Assembly: GCA_034926235.1 (NCBI GenBank)
Contig: JAYFRE010000017.1
Coordinates: 1-19,518, forward strand
DNA: 19,518 nucleotides
Reading direction: 5' to 3'
From: JAYFRE01 sp034926235
Lineage (GTDB): Bacteria; Pseudomonadota; Alphaproteobacteria; Rhodospirillales; Magnetospirillaceae
This document shows, in pieces, positions 5,610-14,487 of this stretch (within the stretch, counting starts at the first letter, position 1; every line of letters starts with the position of its first letter). The position numbers and the translations under genes were made by a program. The notes beneath the pieces were generated by a model. That model saw nothing but the letters and a program-made list of their open reading frames with translations, was not told where the DNA came from and searched no databases.

Positions 5610-7307
5610 ATGTTTCTCAACGACCTCCGTATTTCTTCCAAACTCGCCCTGATCGTCGGGCTTTTCACCCTCGTCTTCGTCGGCGCCATGACCTTTGCGA
5701 TCATGCGTATGATGGATATGAACAAAACCTACGCCGACCTTGTTTCCCGCGTGGACCATTCCGTCGCCTTGTCGATCAGGGCATCCCGGAATGTCGAAAC
5801 TTTCGTCGCCCTGGGCTACCAGATCCCCGCTATCGAAACCGGAAACGAAGGCGCGGTTCTGAGCGATGAAATGCTTGAATCGCAACGTGCCTATCAGAAT
5901 CTGATGGCGACGATCCGCCGCAATCTGCCCGAACGCCAGAAGGATCTGGATGTCATCGACGCCCAGGTCCAGCAGACTTACGCCGCATGCCGGGAAGTCT
6001 TCGACCATGCGTTCACGGCGCAAAGCGACGCCGACAACATCGCCGCCATGAAGCTTATAAAACAAGATTGCACGCCTTTGGCGCACCAGGTCCTGGCCAG
6101 CTACATCGCCCTGAACAACAGCTTGCTGGAAGATGCGCAGAAACGCAGAAACGCTCTGGCCGCCCACGCCGAGACGACGATCAATATCATCATCCTGCTG
6201 ACGGTTGGCGGCATCCTGATCACTCTGGCCCTGTCCTTCTGGGTCGCCGTCAAAGGGCTGAGTTCTCCCCTTGCTTCCTTGCGCGCCACGATGAACCGCC
6301 TGGCCGACAATGATCTGTCCTTCGACATTCCCGGAACCGGCCGCAAGGACGAGATCGGCGACATGGCCCGCACCATCGGCATGTTCAAGAGCAACGCACA
6401 GGAAGTCGAGCATCTGCGCGCCGAGCAGGAGGCGCAAAAGCATCGCGCCGCCGAAACGCAGAAACAGGCCCTGAATCAGATGGCCGACGCGTTCGAAGCC
6501 AAGATCATGGATGTGGTCGGCGCGGTTTCCTCTGCGGCGACGCAATTGCAGGCCACGGCCCAGGACATGTCAGCGGCGGCCAACCGTTCGACGGTCCAGG
6601 CATCCACCGTCGCCGCCGCCGCCGAACAGACATCGGCCAATGTCCAGACCGTCGCCACCGCGACCGAGGAATTGTCCGCTTCCGTCGACGAGATCGCCCG
6701 CCAGATGTCCGAAGCCGCCCGCGTGTCGGAAACGGCATCGAACGACGCTGTGCGGACTAACGGTCTGGTGCAGCATTTGTCCGCGAACGCCGGCCGTATC
6801 AGCGAGATAGTCGGCCTGATCACAGACATCGCCAGCCAGACCAACCTGCTGGCCTTGAACGCGACCATCGAGGCGGCGCGCGCCGGCGAGGCGGGCAAGG
6901 GCTTCGCCGTCGTCGCCGGCGAGGTCAAGAATCTGGCCAACCAGACCGCCAAGGCTACTGATGAGATCGGCCAGCAAATCTCTTCCGTGCAGGATGCGAC
7001 CAAGGACGCCGTCATAGCCATCCAGGACATCGCCGACACGATCGAACGGATCAAACGCATCTCGACCGAGATATCCTCGGCGGTCGAGCAGCAGGGGGCC
7101 GCGACTCGCGAAATTGCCCGCAACGTTCAGCAGGCCGCTCAGGGCACGCATCAGGTCAGCGGAACCATCATCGGCGTCACCGAAAGCGCCCGCACCACCG
7201 AGGACGAAGCGCAGCAAGTGCTGGTCTCGGCCAACCAGCTTTCCGAAAGCTCGGAACGCATGCAGCGCGAGGTGCGGGAATTCCTGTCATCCGTCCGGGC
7301 GGCATAA
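5610..7307 (+). CDS. Methyl-accepting chemotaxis protein
   Basis: The 565-residue chemoreceptor starts at ATG 5610 with AGGGA 6 nt upstream; a TTG 18 nt earlier is less likely because MFLNDLRISSKL is a typical MCP beginning. Order: membrane helix about 11-36; a roughly 150-residue mostly helical periplasmic sensor (four-helix-bundle type) to about 189; second helix 190-213; HAMP about 214-268; then the long cytoplasmic coiled coil. The hairpin tip, ITDIASQTNLLALNATIEAAR (403-423), binds CheA and CheW. No CheR-docking pentapeptide is seen at the C-terminus. The ligand is unknown. Proximity to the hydrogenase invites a redox or energy-taxis idea, but nothing in the sensor region supports a cofactor. 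A 116-codon open frame continues directly after its stop. Confidence 0.95.
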   Translation: MFLNDLRISSKLALIVGLFTLVFVGAMTFAIMRMMDMNKTYADLVSRVDHSVALSIRASRNVETFVALGYQIPAIETGNEGAVLSDEMLESQRAYQNLMATIRRNLPERQKDLDVIDAQVQQTYAACREVFDHAFTAQSDADNIAAMKLIKQDCTPLAHQVLASYIALNNSLLEDAQKRRNALAAHAETTINIIILLTVGGILITLALSFWVAVKGLSSPLASLRATMNRLADNDLSFDIPGTGRKDEIGDMARTIGMFKSNAQEVEHLRAEQEAQKHRAAETQKQALNQMADAFEAKIMDVVGAVSSAATQLQATAQDMSAAANRSTVQASTVAAAAEQTSANVQTVATATEELSASVDEIARQMSEAARVSETASNDAVRTNGLVQHLSANAGRISEIVGLITDIASQTNLLALNATIEAARAGEAGKGFAVVAGEVKNLANQTAKATDEIGQQISSVQDATKDAVIAIQDIADTIERIKRISTEISSAVEQQGAATREIARNVQQAAQGTHQVSGTIIGVTESARTTEDEAQQVLVSANQLSESSERMQREVREFLSSVRAA

Positions 7308-7658
7308 AACGCCCGTGGTGACGGTGCGAGGCCCGGCGTCGGAATCATCGATGACGACGCCGGACCTTGCCTGCATAACGCCTCGATTGCCTCTATCCGC
7401 AACACCGAAGCGGCGGTCGAAGTCGACGAACGGAACGATGTCGTCGATAATCGGCTTAATGAACGGGCTCTGACCGCGGATATCGGTTATAAGGCCCCTG
7501 AAGAAGGCGTTCGTCAGATGCCGCACGCCGAACAGCCAACGGCGACGGCAAACACGGTTGAGCATGCCGCGATGCCCTGCGCGGCGGCATTCACTTTCCA
7601 TCCGGACCGCTTCTTCCGACACGGCCACTCAATCATGACCGAACGGGAATCATCGTGA
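7308..7658 (+). pseudogene. 116-codon open frame continuing in frame after the MCP stop; possible remnant or readthrough tail
   Basis: Starting with the codon after the MCP TAA, the same frame stays open for 116 codons to a TGA at 7656-7658, which overlaps the GTG start of the next gene (GTGA). Codons are rich in GAN, GCN and GTC, as in real genes here. There is no ATG, GTG or TTG until ATG 7518, which would give only 46 residues with no clear ribosome site. The translated residues resemble no family I know. The exact antisense frame is also open (342 nt), so chance is possible. Options are an MCP C-terminal extension cut off by a new stop, a gene remnant, a small 46-residue protein, or non-coding spacer. 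Confidence 0.3.
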
Positions 7659-8749
7659 ACCGAACAGAGAACAACACCGCTCCCGTGGACAAGCCGGAAG
7701 ACATCCAGCCAGAACCGTTTCAGTTCACCGGAACGGGCCGGGAATATTTCGGCATATGGATCGTCAATATCCTGCTCACCATCGTCACCTTCGGCATCTA
7801 TTCGGCCTGGGCGAAAGTAAGGCGGCAGCGTTATTTTTACGGCAACACGCGGCTGGCCGGACACGCCTTCGACTATCACGCCCGCCCGAAGCAGATATTG
7901 ATCGGGCGGATCATCGTTCTGGCCGGCCTCTTCACCTATAACATCGTGGTCAATCTTTTTCCGTTGGCCAGTCTGGCGCTGCTCCTGCTTCTGTTCCTGA
8001 TTCTGCCTTGGCTGATCATGCGCGGTCTGCGCTTCAACGCCCGCGTAACCAGCTACCGCACGGTGCGCCTGGATTTCCATGGCCGCTATTGGGGTGCGGC
8101 CAAGGCCTATATCGCCGGCCCGTTGCTTGCCGCCGTCACGCTAGGCATCCTGGCGCCACTCGCCACGCGCTGGGCCTGGCGCTACAGCTTGGGCAATCTC
8201 CGTTATGGCGGCCGCCCGGTCGCGTGCGATCCCAACCTCAAATCTCTTTACGGTCAATGGTGGCTTTCCGCCCTGATCGTCCTGATCGGTTTCGTTCTGC
8301 TCGGCGGTTTCTCGATGAGCATCTATGGCTTCCTGAACTGGGAAGACAGCCTCATGACCAAGAATGAAATCCAGATCGCCATCTTGTCCACCACCTATCT
8401 TTTCATGCTTTCCATCATCCTGATCTATGCTTTCGCCGGCTTGTTCTATCGCGCCGGAACGCGCAATATCGCCCTTAATGCGGCCATCCTCGACGAACGG
8501 CACCATTTTTCCTCGGCGTTGAGCCGGCGGCACTACGCTTGGATCGCCATCAGCAACCTGCTCGCCACACTCTTCACCCTAGGACTGGCCCGTCCCTGGG
8601 CGGCGGTGCGCATGGCGCGCTATGTAGCGGCGGCGACCGCGATCCGCATCGACGGATCATTGGACGATTATCTCAATCAGGTAACCGAAACCGGACCGGC
8701 AATCAGCGCCGAATATCTGGATATGGAAGGGTTCGACTTTGGATTCTGA
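7655..8749 (+). CDS. yjgN: DUF898 (YjgN-family) inner-membrane protein
   Basis: The 364-residue polytopic membrane protein has the DUF898 signature: an N-terminal PFQFTGTGREYFGIWI, then VTFGIYSAWAKVRRQRYFYGNT, with the pattern repeated in the C-terminal half as LFTLGLARPWAAVRMARY. Several hydrophobic helices lie between. The function of this family is not established. The start is GTG 7655 with GGGA 8 nt upstream, overlapping the stop of the preceding open frame. The next gene starts inside this one. I recall DUF898 genes often standing beside M48 peptidase genes in proteobacteria, as here, so a joint envelope role is likely but unproven. Confidence 0.88.
   Translation: MNRTENNTAPVDKPEDIQPEPFQFTGTGREYFGIWIVNILLTIVTFGIYSAWAKVRRQRYFYGNTRLAGHAFDYHARPKQILIGRIIVLAGLFTYNIVVNLFPLASLALLLLLFLILPWLIMRGLRFNARVTSYRTVRLDFHGRYWGAAKAYIAGPLLAAVTLGILAPLATRWAWRYSLGNLRYGGRPVACDPNLKSLYGQWWLSALIVLIGFVLLGGFSMSIYGFLNWEDSLMTKNEIQIAILSTTYLFMLSIILIYAFAGLFYRAGTRNIALNAAILDERHHFSSALSRRHYAWIAISNLLATLFTLGLARPWAAVRMARYVAAATAIRIDGSLDDYLNQVTETGPAISAEYLDMEGFDFGF
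8725..8741 (+). promoter_or_regulatory. Ribosome site deciding a TTG start inside yjgN
   Basis: GGAAGGG (8725-8731) lies 7 nt before TTG 8739, within the last codons of the DUF898 gene. It is a far better start signal than anything before the later ATGs at 8817 and 8823. Confidence 0.7.
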
Positions 8750-9800
8750 CGGCTGCGCGCCGGTTGCCGCCGGGTTCTGGCATCCCCGGCGTTCCAGCCG
8801 CGCCGTTCCGGCCCATATGCGCATGACGGTCAAAACCGTCATGGTGACGGCGGACGAGGATGCCGCCGAACTCGCAGCGGGATCGCCGGAAAACGTCACG
8901 GTTTCGGATCGGATCGGTGCAATTCCGCGCCATATCCTTTTCGAGGATGGCAGCGTCTTTGAAACCGACGACAACGACACCATCGATGGCTGGCTCGCCA
9001 GCCGTTTTGGTTCCCGCACCGGCATTCTGCATCGTTTGGAACGCTTCCATCCCAGACTCGCTCTGTTCGCCCTGCTCGTCGTCGTCCTATTCGCCGGATT
9101 GTACCGCTACGCGCTTCCCGCCGCCGTCGAGCTGGCCGTGGCCGCTACCCCGCCCGACGCGACCCGGTTGCTCGGACAAAGCGTGCTGTCCTCGCTCGAC
9201 CATTCTTCCGTGCTGACGCCATCCACCTTGCCGCAAGAACGCCAGGACGCCATCGCCGGTCAGTTCCGCGACCTCGCCCGGAAGACGCCTCAAGGAGAAG
9301 ACGCCTTCACCCTTTTGTTCCGCGGCGGCGACCATATCGGCCCCAACGCCTTCGCTCTGCCCGATGGCAGCATCGTCCTGACCGACGCTCTGGTCGGCTT
9401 GGCCCCGGACGACGACGCCGTACTCGGCGTGCTTGCGCATGAGATGGGCCATGTCGCCGGAAATCACAGCCTGCGCAGCCTCTACCGCGCGGCCGGAGCC
9501 ACCACGCTGATCCTGTTCATCAGCGGCGATGTCGGATCGGGCATCCACGACATTCTCGTCCAGGGAACGGGGCTAGCCGCCCTGTCCTATTCGCGCGAGC
9601 AGGAAAGCGAGGCGGACCGCTACAGCGTGACCCTGATGACCAAGGCCGGACGGGACCCCGCCGGTCTGGCGCGGATGCTGGAATCCCTGGACCGTCGCCC
9701 GCACGCCGAAGATGGAACGGATTTCTTTTCATCCCATCCCGCCACGCCGGCACGCATCGAGGCGATCCGCCGCCATGCCGCTCAGCCGCCGGAAGGTTAA
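8739..9800 (+). CDS. M48-family membrane-anchored zinc metallopeptidase
   Basis: The 353-residue protein has an M48 peptidase domain: zinc motif HEMGH at 234-238, with the third ligand in SREQESEAD (Glu289, ExxxD pattern). One membrane helix lies at about 107-124, preceded by a roughly 100-residue cytoplasmic-looking domain containing the RSSRAVPAHMRM segment that begins the conserved part of these proteins. This supports the TTG start at 8739, because starting at ATG 8817 would cut into it. The peptidase domain should face the periplasm by the positive-inside rule. It overlaps the DUF898 gene by 11 nt, so the two are translationally coupled. The family includes BepA- and HtpX-like quality-control proteases; the substrate is unknown. 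Confidence 0.9.
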   Translation: MDSDGCAPVAAGFWHPRRSSRAVPAHMRMTVKTVMVTADEDAAELAAGSPENVTVSDRIGAIPRHILFEDGSVFETDDNDTIDGWLASRFGSRTGILHRLERFHPRLALFALLVVVLFAGLYRYALPAAVELAVAATPPDATRLLGQSVLSSLDHSSVLTPSTLPQERQDAIAGQFRDLARKTPQGEDAFTLLFRGGDHIGPNAFALPDGSIVLTDALVGLAPDDDAVLGVLAHEMGHVAGNHSLRSLYRAAGATTLILFISGDVGSGIHDILVQGTGLAALSYSREQESEADRYSVTLMTKAGRDPAGLARMLESLDRRPHAEDGTDFFSSHPATPARIEAIRRHAAQPPEG

Positions 9801-9825
9801 GACAACCGCACCGCCGTCCCGGCGT

Positions 9826-11334
9826 CTATTTCCAATCGGGGCGTCCGGCGGTATGGACACGGTTCCGTCCGCCTTCCTTGGCCTGATAAAGAGCCCGGTC
9901 GGCGCGCGCGACCACCGAATTGACGCTGTCCTTATCCACGATCTCGGCAATGCCGGCGCTGATGGTCACGCGCAGCCCGTCATCGGGATCGGACATCGGC
10001 TCGGCCTCGACCTCCCGGCGGATGCCTTCCGCTACCTCCCGCGCATGATCGAGATCGCAACCATCCAGCAGCACGATGAATTCCTCGCCGCCCCAGCGGC
10101 AGGGCATATCCGCCTTACGCAGGTTACGCGTAATCACCTCGACCACGCGGCGCAGCACCTCGTCCCCCTTTATGTGACCGTAGGTATCGTTGACCCGTTT
10201 GAAATGATCGATATCGAACAAGATGATGGAGAGGGGACGAAGCGCTCGCGCCCTGAGATTGATGGCGAAATCGAGCGTAATGTCGAAAACCCGGCGATTG
10301 GTCAAACCGGTCAATCCATCGACGCTCGCCAATTTCTCGATCGTTCTTTCGTGACGCATCGACAGGATCAGAAAGATGGTCAGCGCCAGCGCCAGACCTA
10401 AATATCCCAAGCCGTAGAGATAGGCCCTGTGCCGCCATTCAGCCAGAAATTCTCCGGGTACCCGGCCAATCGACAGCGTATAGGGAAAATCGGCCAATTT
10501 GCGATAGACGAACAGCCGCTCGATATCATCGACCACTGACGGCGCCAGAAATCCCCCTTGAGTCTGGCCGGCACCAATCTCGATGCTCATATGGGGCAGA
10601 AAGAATTGCCGTCCCAATTGATCCGGCGCGGCGGGCCGGCGCGCCAAAAGACGCATGCTGTCGTCGAACAGCGATATGCTGTCATAGGGACCGGACTGAA
10701 CCAGCTCGAACAGCCCTTGGAAAAACTCGGTCCGCAACGCCGCCTGCACCAGACCGAGAAACTGTCCATCCGGTCCGGTCATGCGCCGGCTCAGCGTGAT
10801 CAGCCAACGACCGGTAAAGCGCGACAACAATGGTTCCGAAACCACCAATCCGGCATCGGAATCGTGTTTTTGCCGCAGGAAATAGGCCCGGTCTCCCACG
10901 ATCGCCTTGGGCAATTCGGCGGTGAGGCCGGCGTTGAAGACGACATGCCCTTCCGGGTTAACAATGCGCAGGCTGTCCTTCTGCACTTCGGGAATATAGG
11001 CCATCAAACGCAACAGACCGCGATTGGCCTTTTTGAGATCACGCGGCACAAGCCCCGCCATCACCGGCGTGAAATCGTATGCCGTTTCTCCCAGGATCAC
11101 GTCGATCTTGGCGATCGTCGTCAGCACATTGCTTTCGATGACCGCCAAAAGGTTTTCCATTTCCTTGCGGGTCGAATCCAGCGTCTGGTGATAGGAAGAC
11201 CGAAGGTCGTTCACCATCCATATGGCAAGCCCCGCCATCATCAACGACACGGCCACCACAACGGCCTGACGTGCAAGACTGTTCCTGCGTGAAGACCATG
11301 TCTTGCGTGAAGACCATGCCCGCAACCGACCCAT
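9826..11334 (-). CDS. Membrane sensor diguanylate cyclase (Cache-like plus GGDEF)
   Basis: The 502-residue enzyme makes cyclic-di-GMP from two GTP. A first membrane helix lies near residues 20-42, then a periplasmic region of about 260 residues that reads like a double Cache/PDC sensor (LRIVNPEGHVVFNAG, VVSEPLLSRFTGRWLITLSRR), a second helix, then a GGDEF domain. The active site is GGEEF (415-419). An RKAD inhibitory site sits five residues before it, so product feedback is likely. The start at 11334 is favoured by a purine-rich AAGAAGAGAGG upstream; GTG 11349 and an upstream GTG or ATG in the longer open frame are alternatives. The N-terminus carries a 6-residue duplication (WSSRKT/WSSRRN). 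It converges on the M48 gene. Confidence 0.92.
   Translation of the reverse strand: MGRLRAWSSRKTWSSRRNSLARQAVVVAVSLMMAGLAIWMVNDLRSSYHQTLDSTRKEMENLLAVIESNVLTTIAKIDVILGETAYDFTPVMAGLVPRDLKKANRGLLRLMAYIPEVQKDSLRIVNPEGHVVFNAGLTAELPKAIVGDRAYFLRQKHDSDAGLVVSEPLLSRFTGRWLITLSRRMTGPDGQFLGLVQAALRTEFFQGLFELVQSGPYDSISLFDDSMRLLARRPAAPDQLGRQFFLPHMSIEIGAGQTQGGFLAPSVVDDIERLFVYRKLADFPYTLSIGRVPGEFLAEWRHRAYLYGLGYLGLALALTIFLILSMRHERTIEKLASVDGLTGLTNRRVFDITLDFAINLRARALRPLSIILFDIDHFKRVNDTYGHIKGDEVLRRVVEVITRNLRKADMPCRWGGEEFIVLLDGCDLDHAREVAEGIRREVEAEPMSDPDDGLRVTISAGIAEIVDKDSVNSVVARADRALYQAKEGGRNRVHTAGRPDWK
11286..11318 (-). repeat. Short tandem duplication in the cyclase N-terminus
   Basis: TGCGTGAAGACCATG occurs at 11286-11300 and again at 11304-11318, a period of 18 nt. 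This keeps the frame and duplicates six residues before the first membrane helix. Confidence 0.8.
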
Positions 11335-11437
11335 CCTCTCTTCTTGCACGATAATCAATCTGTTGCCTCGCGCTCCCCTTCGATGAAAGAAGCGGCACAG
11401 CACAGATGTCACGCCTCCCCGCAGGGGCGTGTTCTGG

Positions 11438-11464
11438 ATACAGACCGGTATATGGTAACTGTAT
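11438..11464. promoter_or_regulatory. Imperfect palindrome, possible operator for the cyclase gene
   Basis: ATACAG (11438-11443) mirrors CTGTAT (11459-11464), and an inner ACC/GGT pair continues the symmetry with a 2-nt offset. On the minus strand a weak TTGGCT with CATATA at 18 nt overlaps it, about 100-150 nt upstream of the cyclase start, as expected for an operator over a promoter. Confidence 0.35.
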
Positions 11465-11663
11465 TTGGACCCAGCCAAAAGATGGACAGGAGAAGGACGC
11501 AGAGGTGAAACGTTTAATGGTGTGGCGCTTCAACCGGGATCAGCACAAAAGCACATGTCTTTAGGCCTATCCTGAATTCCGCGTTATTCCACGGGAGCGC
11601 AATCCTCGGGGATCGTTTCTTTGCGCGAATGAAAAGGAAAAGGCGAGATGCCGCCATGATTCG

Positions 11664-11693
11664 AAAACGGCGGCCCGAAGGCCGCCGTTTTTT
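11664..11693 (-). terminator. Intrinsic terminator of valS (UUCG tetraloop)
   Basis: AACGGCGGCC (11666-11675) pairs with GGCCGCCGTT (11680-11689), extendable by A-T pairs on both sides. Read on the minus strand the loop is UUCG, a very stable tetraloop, followed by a TTTT run. It lies 38 nt after the valS stop. The T-run on the plus strand is longer, so it may work both ways. Confidence 0.85.
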
Positions 11694-11731
11694 TCGTCCA
11701 AGCTTCGTCACCGAAGCCCCCGTCGAACCGA

Positions 11732-14374
11732 TTACCGGCCGAGACGCGCCAAGGCCGAGGCCACGCGGTCGCGCTGTTCGGCCCACTCCGCGCGACGTTC
11801 CTTCTGCTCCTCGATCACCTCTTCCGGAGCTTTGGCGATGAAGGCGTCGTTACCGAGTTTCTTGTCCACCTTGGCGATGTCGCCGTCGAGACGCGCCAAT
11901 TCCTTGGCCAGGCGAGTCCGCTCGCGGTCCAGATCGATGATCCCGGCCAACGGAATCAGAACCGTCGCCTCCTCGACCACGATCTGCGCCGCACCCTCGG
12001 GATGGGCGTCCTCCTCGATATCGAGCGAAGCCGCGCGCGCGAGGCTTAAGATCAGGTCGCGGTGAACCGCCAGGCGGGAACGGCTGACAGCCGAGGTTTC
12101 CTTGACCAGCAACGTCACCTTGGCCGAAGCCGGCACATTCATCTCGGCGCGCACCGCGCGGATACTGGAAATCAGCGACACCAGCCAGTCGATCTCGGAT
12201 TCAGCAGCCGGATCGGAAAAGACCTGTTCCGGCCAATGCGCGGTCATCAGCATGGGCGAGGACCCGTCGCCAATCTGCGACCACAATTCCTCGGTGATGA
12301 ACGGCATGAAGGGGTGCAGAAGATGCAGGATCTGGTTCAAGACCCAGGCCGCGACGGCGCGGGTCTCGGCGCGCGCCACCTCGTCCTCGCCTTGCAGAAC
12401 CGGCTTGGAGAATTCCAGGTACCAGTCGCAGAAGCTGTTCCAGACGAAAGCGTAAAGGGCGTTGGCGGCATCGTTGAACCGATAGGCGTCCAGCGCCTGA
12501 GTCACCTTGCCCGTGGTTTCGTTCAGTTTCGAGACGATCCAGCGGTTGACGATGCTGGTGGCGCGGGCCGGGTCGAACCCAGGAACCGGCCGGCATTCGT
12601 TCATCTGGCAGAAACGCGCGGCGTTCCACAATTTGGTGGCGAAGTTGCGGTAGCCCTCGACGCGCGATTCAGACAGCTTGATATCGCGTCCCTGGGCGGC
12701 CAACGCGGTCAGGGTGAAACGCAGCGCGTCGCAACCATACTGGTCGATCAGTCCCAGGGGGTCGATGACGTTACCCTTGGATTTCGACATCTTCTGTCCC
12801 TTGGCGTCGCGCACAAGGGCATGGATGTAGATGTCGCGGAATGGCACGTCGCCCATGAAATGCAGCCCCATCATCATCATCCGGGCGACCCAGAAGAAGA
12901 TGATGTCAAAGCCCGTGACCAGCACATCGGTCGGATAATAGCGGGCCAGCTCCGGGGTCTGGTCCGGCCAGCCCAAGGTCGAAAACGGCCACAGGGCCGA
13001 GGAAAACCAGGTGTCGAGCACGTCTTCGTCGCGTTTCAGCGCAACATCGTGGCCGTAATGGACACGAGCGGCCTCCTGCGCCTCCGCCTCGCTTTCCTTG
13101 ACGAAGGGGGTGCCGTCCGGACCGTACCAGGCGGGAATCTGATGGCCCCACCAGATCTGACGCGACACGCACCAGGGCTGGATGTTGCGCATCCATTCAA
13201 AATACGTGTTTTCCCAATGCTTGGGCACGAAGCGGGTGCGCCCGTCCTCGACCGCCGCGATGGCGGGCTGGGCCAGCGTCTTCGCATCGACGAACCATTG
13301 ATCGGTCAGCCAGGGTTCGATCACCACGCCCGAACGATCGCCATAAGGCATCATCAGCGTATGCGGCTCGATCTTTTCCAAAAGACCCAGCGAGTCGAAT
13401 TCGGCGACGATCGCCGCGCGCGCGTCATAGCGGTCCATGCCGCGATAGCGTTCGGGCGCCACGTCATTGATGCGGGCGTCGGCATCCAGCACATTGATCA
13501 TCTCCAGATCATGGCGCTGGCCGACCTCGAAATCGTTGAAGTCATGGGCGGGCGTGATCTTGACCGCGCCGGTCCCTTTTTCCGGGTCGGAATGTTCGTC
13601 GGCAATGATCGGGATCAGGCGGTCCACCAGCGGCAGACGCACCATGCGCCCGATCAGATCCTTATAACGTTCATCGTCGGGATGAACGGCGACGCCGGTA
13701 TCGCCCAGCATCGTCTCGGGCCGGGTGGTAGCGACGGTCAGATACCGCCCGGGCTCGCCCTCGACCGGATAACGCAGATACCACATATGACCCTGGATTT
13801 CGCGCTGCTCGACTTCGAGATCCGAGATCGCCGTATGCAGGCGGGGGTCCCAATTGACCAGACGCTTGGCGCGATAGATCAGCCCCTGTTCATGGAGCGT
13901 GACGAACACCTTGCGCACCGCGCGGGACAAGCCCTCATCCATGGTGAAGCGTTCGCGCGCCCAGTCCGGCGATGCGCCCAGGCGGCGAAGCTGGCGCGTG
14001 ATCGTGCCGCCCGATTCGGCCTTCCACTGCCAGACGCGCTCGATGAAGGCCTCGCGGCCCAGATCGCGGCGATTCAGATTTTCCTCGGCCAGCTTGCGCT
14101 CGACCACCATCTGGGTGGCGATGCCGGCATGGTCGGTGCCCGGCTGCCACAAGGCGTCACGCCCTTGCATGCGGCGATAGCGTGTCAGAATGTCCTGAAG
14201 CGTGAAGGTCAGCGCATGTCCCATATGCAGGCTGCCGGTCACGTTGGGCGGCGGAATCATGATGGTGTGGGGATTGCCCGCCGACTGGGGATCGGCCGCG
14301 AAAGCTCCCGATTCCTCCCAACGCCGGTAATGGCCGGGTTCGACCTCCGATGGCCGATAGGTTTTATCCAGCAT
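11732..14374 (-). CDS. valS: Valyl-tRNA synthetase
   Basis: The 880-residue class I aminoacyl-tRNA synthetase charges tRNA-Val. The HIGH motif appears as HMGH in PPPNVTGSLHMGHAL near residue 50, and KMSKSKGNVIDP carries the KMSKS loop. A CP1 editing domain lies between, and the C-terminus is the charged coiled-coil arm typical of ValRS (DLDRERTRLAKELARLDGDI). The start at 14374 gives the usual MLDKTYRPSEVEP beginning, with GGAG 9 nt upstream; a GTG at 14404 would add ten unconserved residues without a ribosome site. It lies downstream of popZ in the same direction, a conserved alphaproteobacterial arrangement. A terminator follows at 11664-11693. Confidence 0.98.
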   Translation of the reverse strand: MLDKTYRPSEVEPGHYRRWEESGAFAADPQSAGNPHTIMIPPPNVTGSLHMGHALTFTLQDILTRYRRMQGRDALWQPGTDHAGIATQMVVERKLAEENLNRRDLGREAFIERVWQWKAESGGTITRQLRRLGASPDWARERFTMDEGLSRAVRKVFVTLHEQGLIYRAKRLVNWDPRLHTAISDLEVEQREIQGHMWYLRYPVEGEPGRYLTVATTRPETMLGDTGVAVHPDDERYKDLIGRMVRLPLVDRLIPIIADEHSDPEKGTGAVKITPAHDFNDFEVGQRHDLEMINVLDADARINDVAPERYRGMDRYDARAAIVAEFDSLGLLEKIEPHTLMMPYGDRSGVVIEPWLTDQWFVDAKTLAQPAIAAVEDGRTRFVPKHWENTYFEWMRNIQPWCVSRQIWWGHQIPAWYGPDGTPFVKESEAEAQEAARVHYGHDVALKRDEDVLDTWFSSALWPFSTLGWPDQTPELARYYPTDVLVTGFDIIFFWVARMMMMGLHFMGDVPFRDIYIHALVRDAKGQKMSKSKGNVIDPLGLIDQYGCDALRFTLTALAAQGRDIKLSESRVEGYRNFATKLWNAARFCQMNECRPVPGFDPARATSIVNRWIVSKLNETTGKVTQALDAYRFNDAANALYAFVWNSFCDWYLEFSKPVLQGEDEVARAETRAVAAWVLNQILHLLHPFMPFITEELWSQIGDGSSPMLMTAHWPEQVFSDPAAESEIDWLVSLISSIRAVRAEMNVPASAKVTLLVKETSAVSRSRLAVHRDLILSLARAASLDIEEDAHPEGAAQIVVEEATVLIPLAGIIDLDRERTRLAKELARLDGDIAKVDKKLGNDAFIAKAPEEVIEEQKERRAEWAEQRDRVASALARLGR

Positions 14375-14420
14375 CGCCTGCTGCTCCGCTCGCTCGATCG
14401 TCACAAGGATGATTTAAGAG

Positions 14421-14449
14421 CCCGCCCCGGACCTTAAGGTCGGGGCGGG
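14421..14449 (-). terminator. GC-rich hairpin between popZ and valS
   Basis: CCCGCCCC and GGGGCGGG arms continue into GACCTT/AAGGTC with a single bulged G. The hairpin lies 38 nt after the popZ stop and 46 nt before the valS ATG. No strong T-run follows on the minus strand. It may be a weak or Rho-helped terminator, or a processing site separating popZ from valS. Confidence 0.45.
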
Positions 14450-14487
14450 AACGGGTCCGCCTGAATTATGCGGCCCGATGGGTCGTT

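Larger units (their letters stand above)
11335..11731. other. Intergenic leader region of the cyclase, with valS terminator
   Basis: No supported gene. It holds a GC hairpin CACGCC/GGCGTG (11410-11431), an imperfect 27-bp palindrome (11438-11464) and the valS terminator (11664-11693). The frames crossing it lack ribosome sites and run through the terminator. Confidence 0.6.

Noticed and set aside
12062..14437. 791-codon open frame on the plus strand across valS
   Set aside because: It is the antisense shadow of a GC-rich, strongly biased gene; valS on the other strand has clear catalytic motifs.
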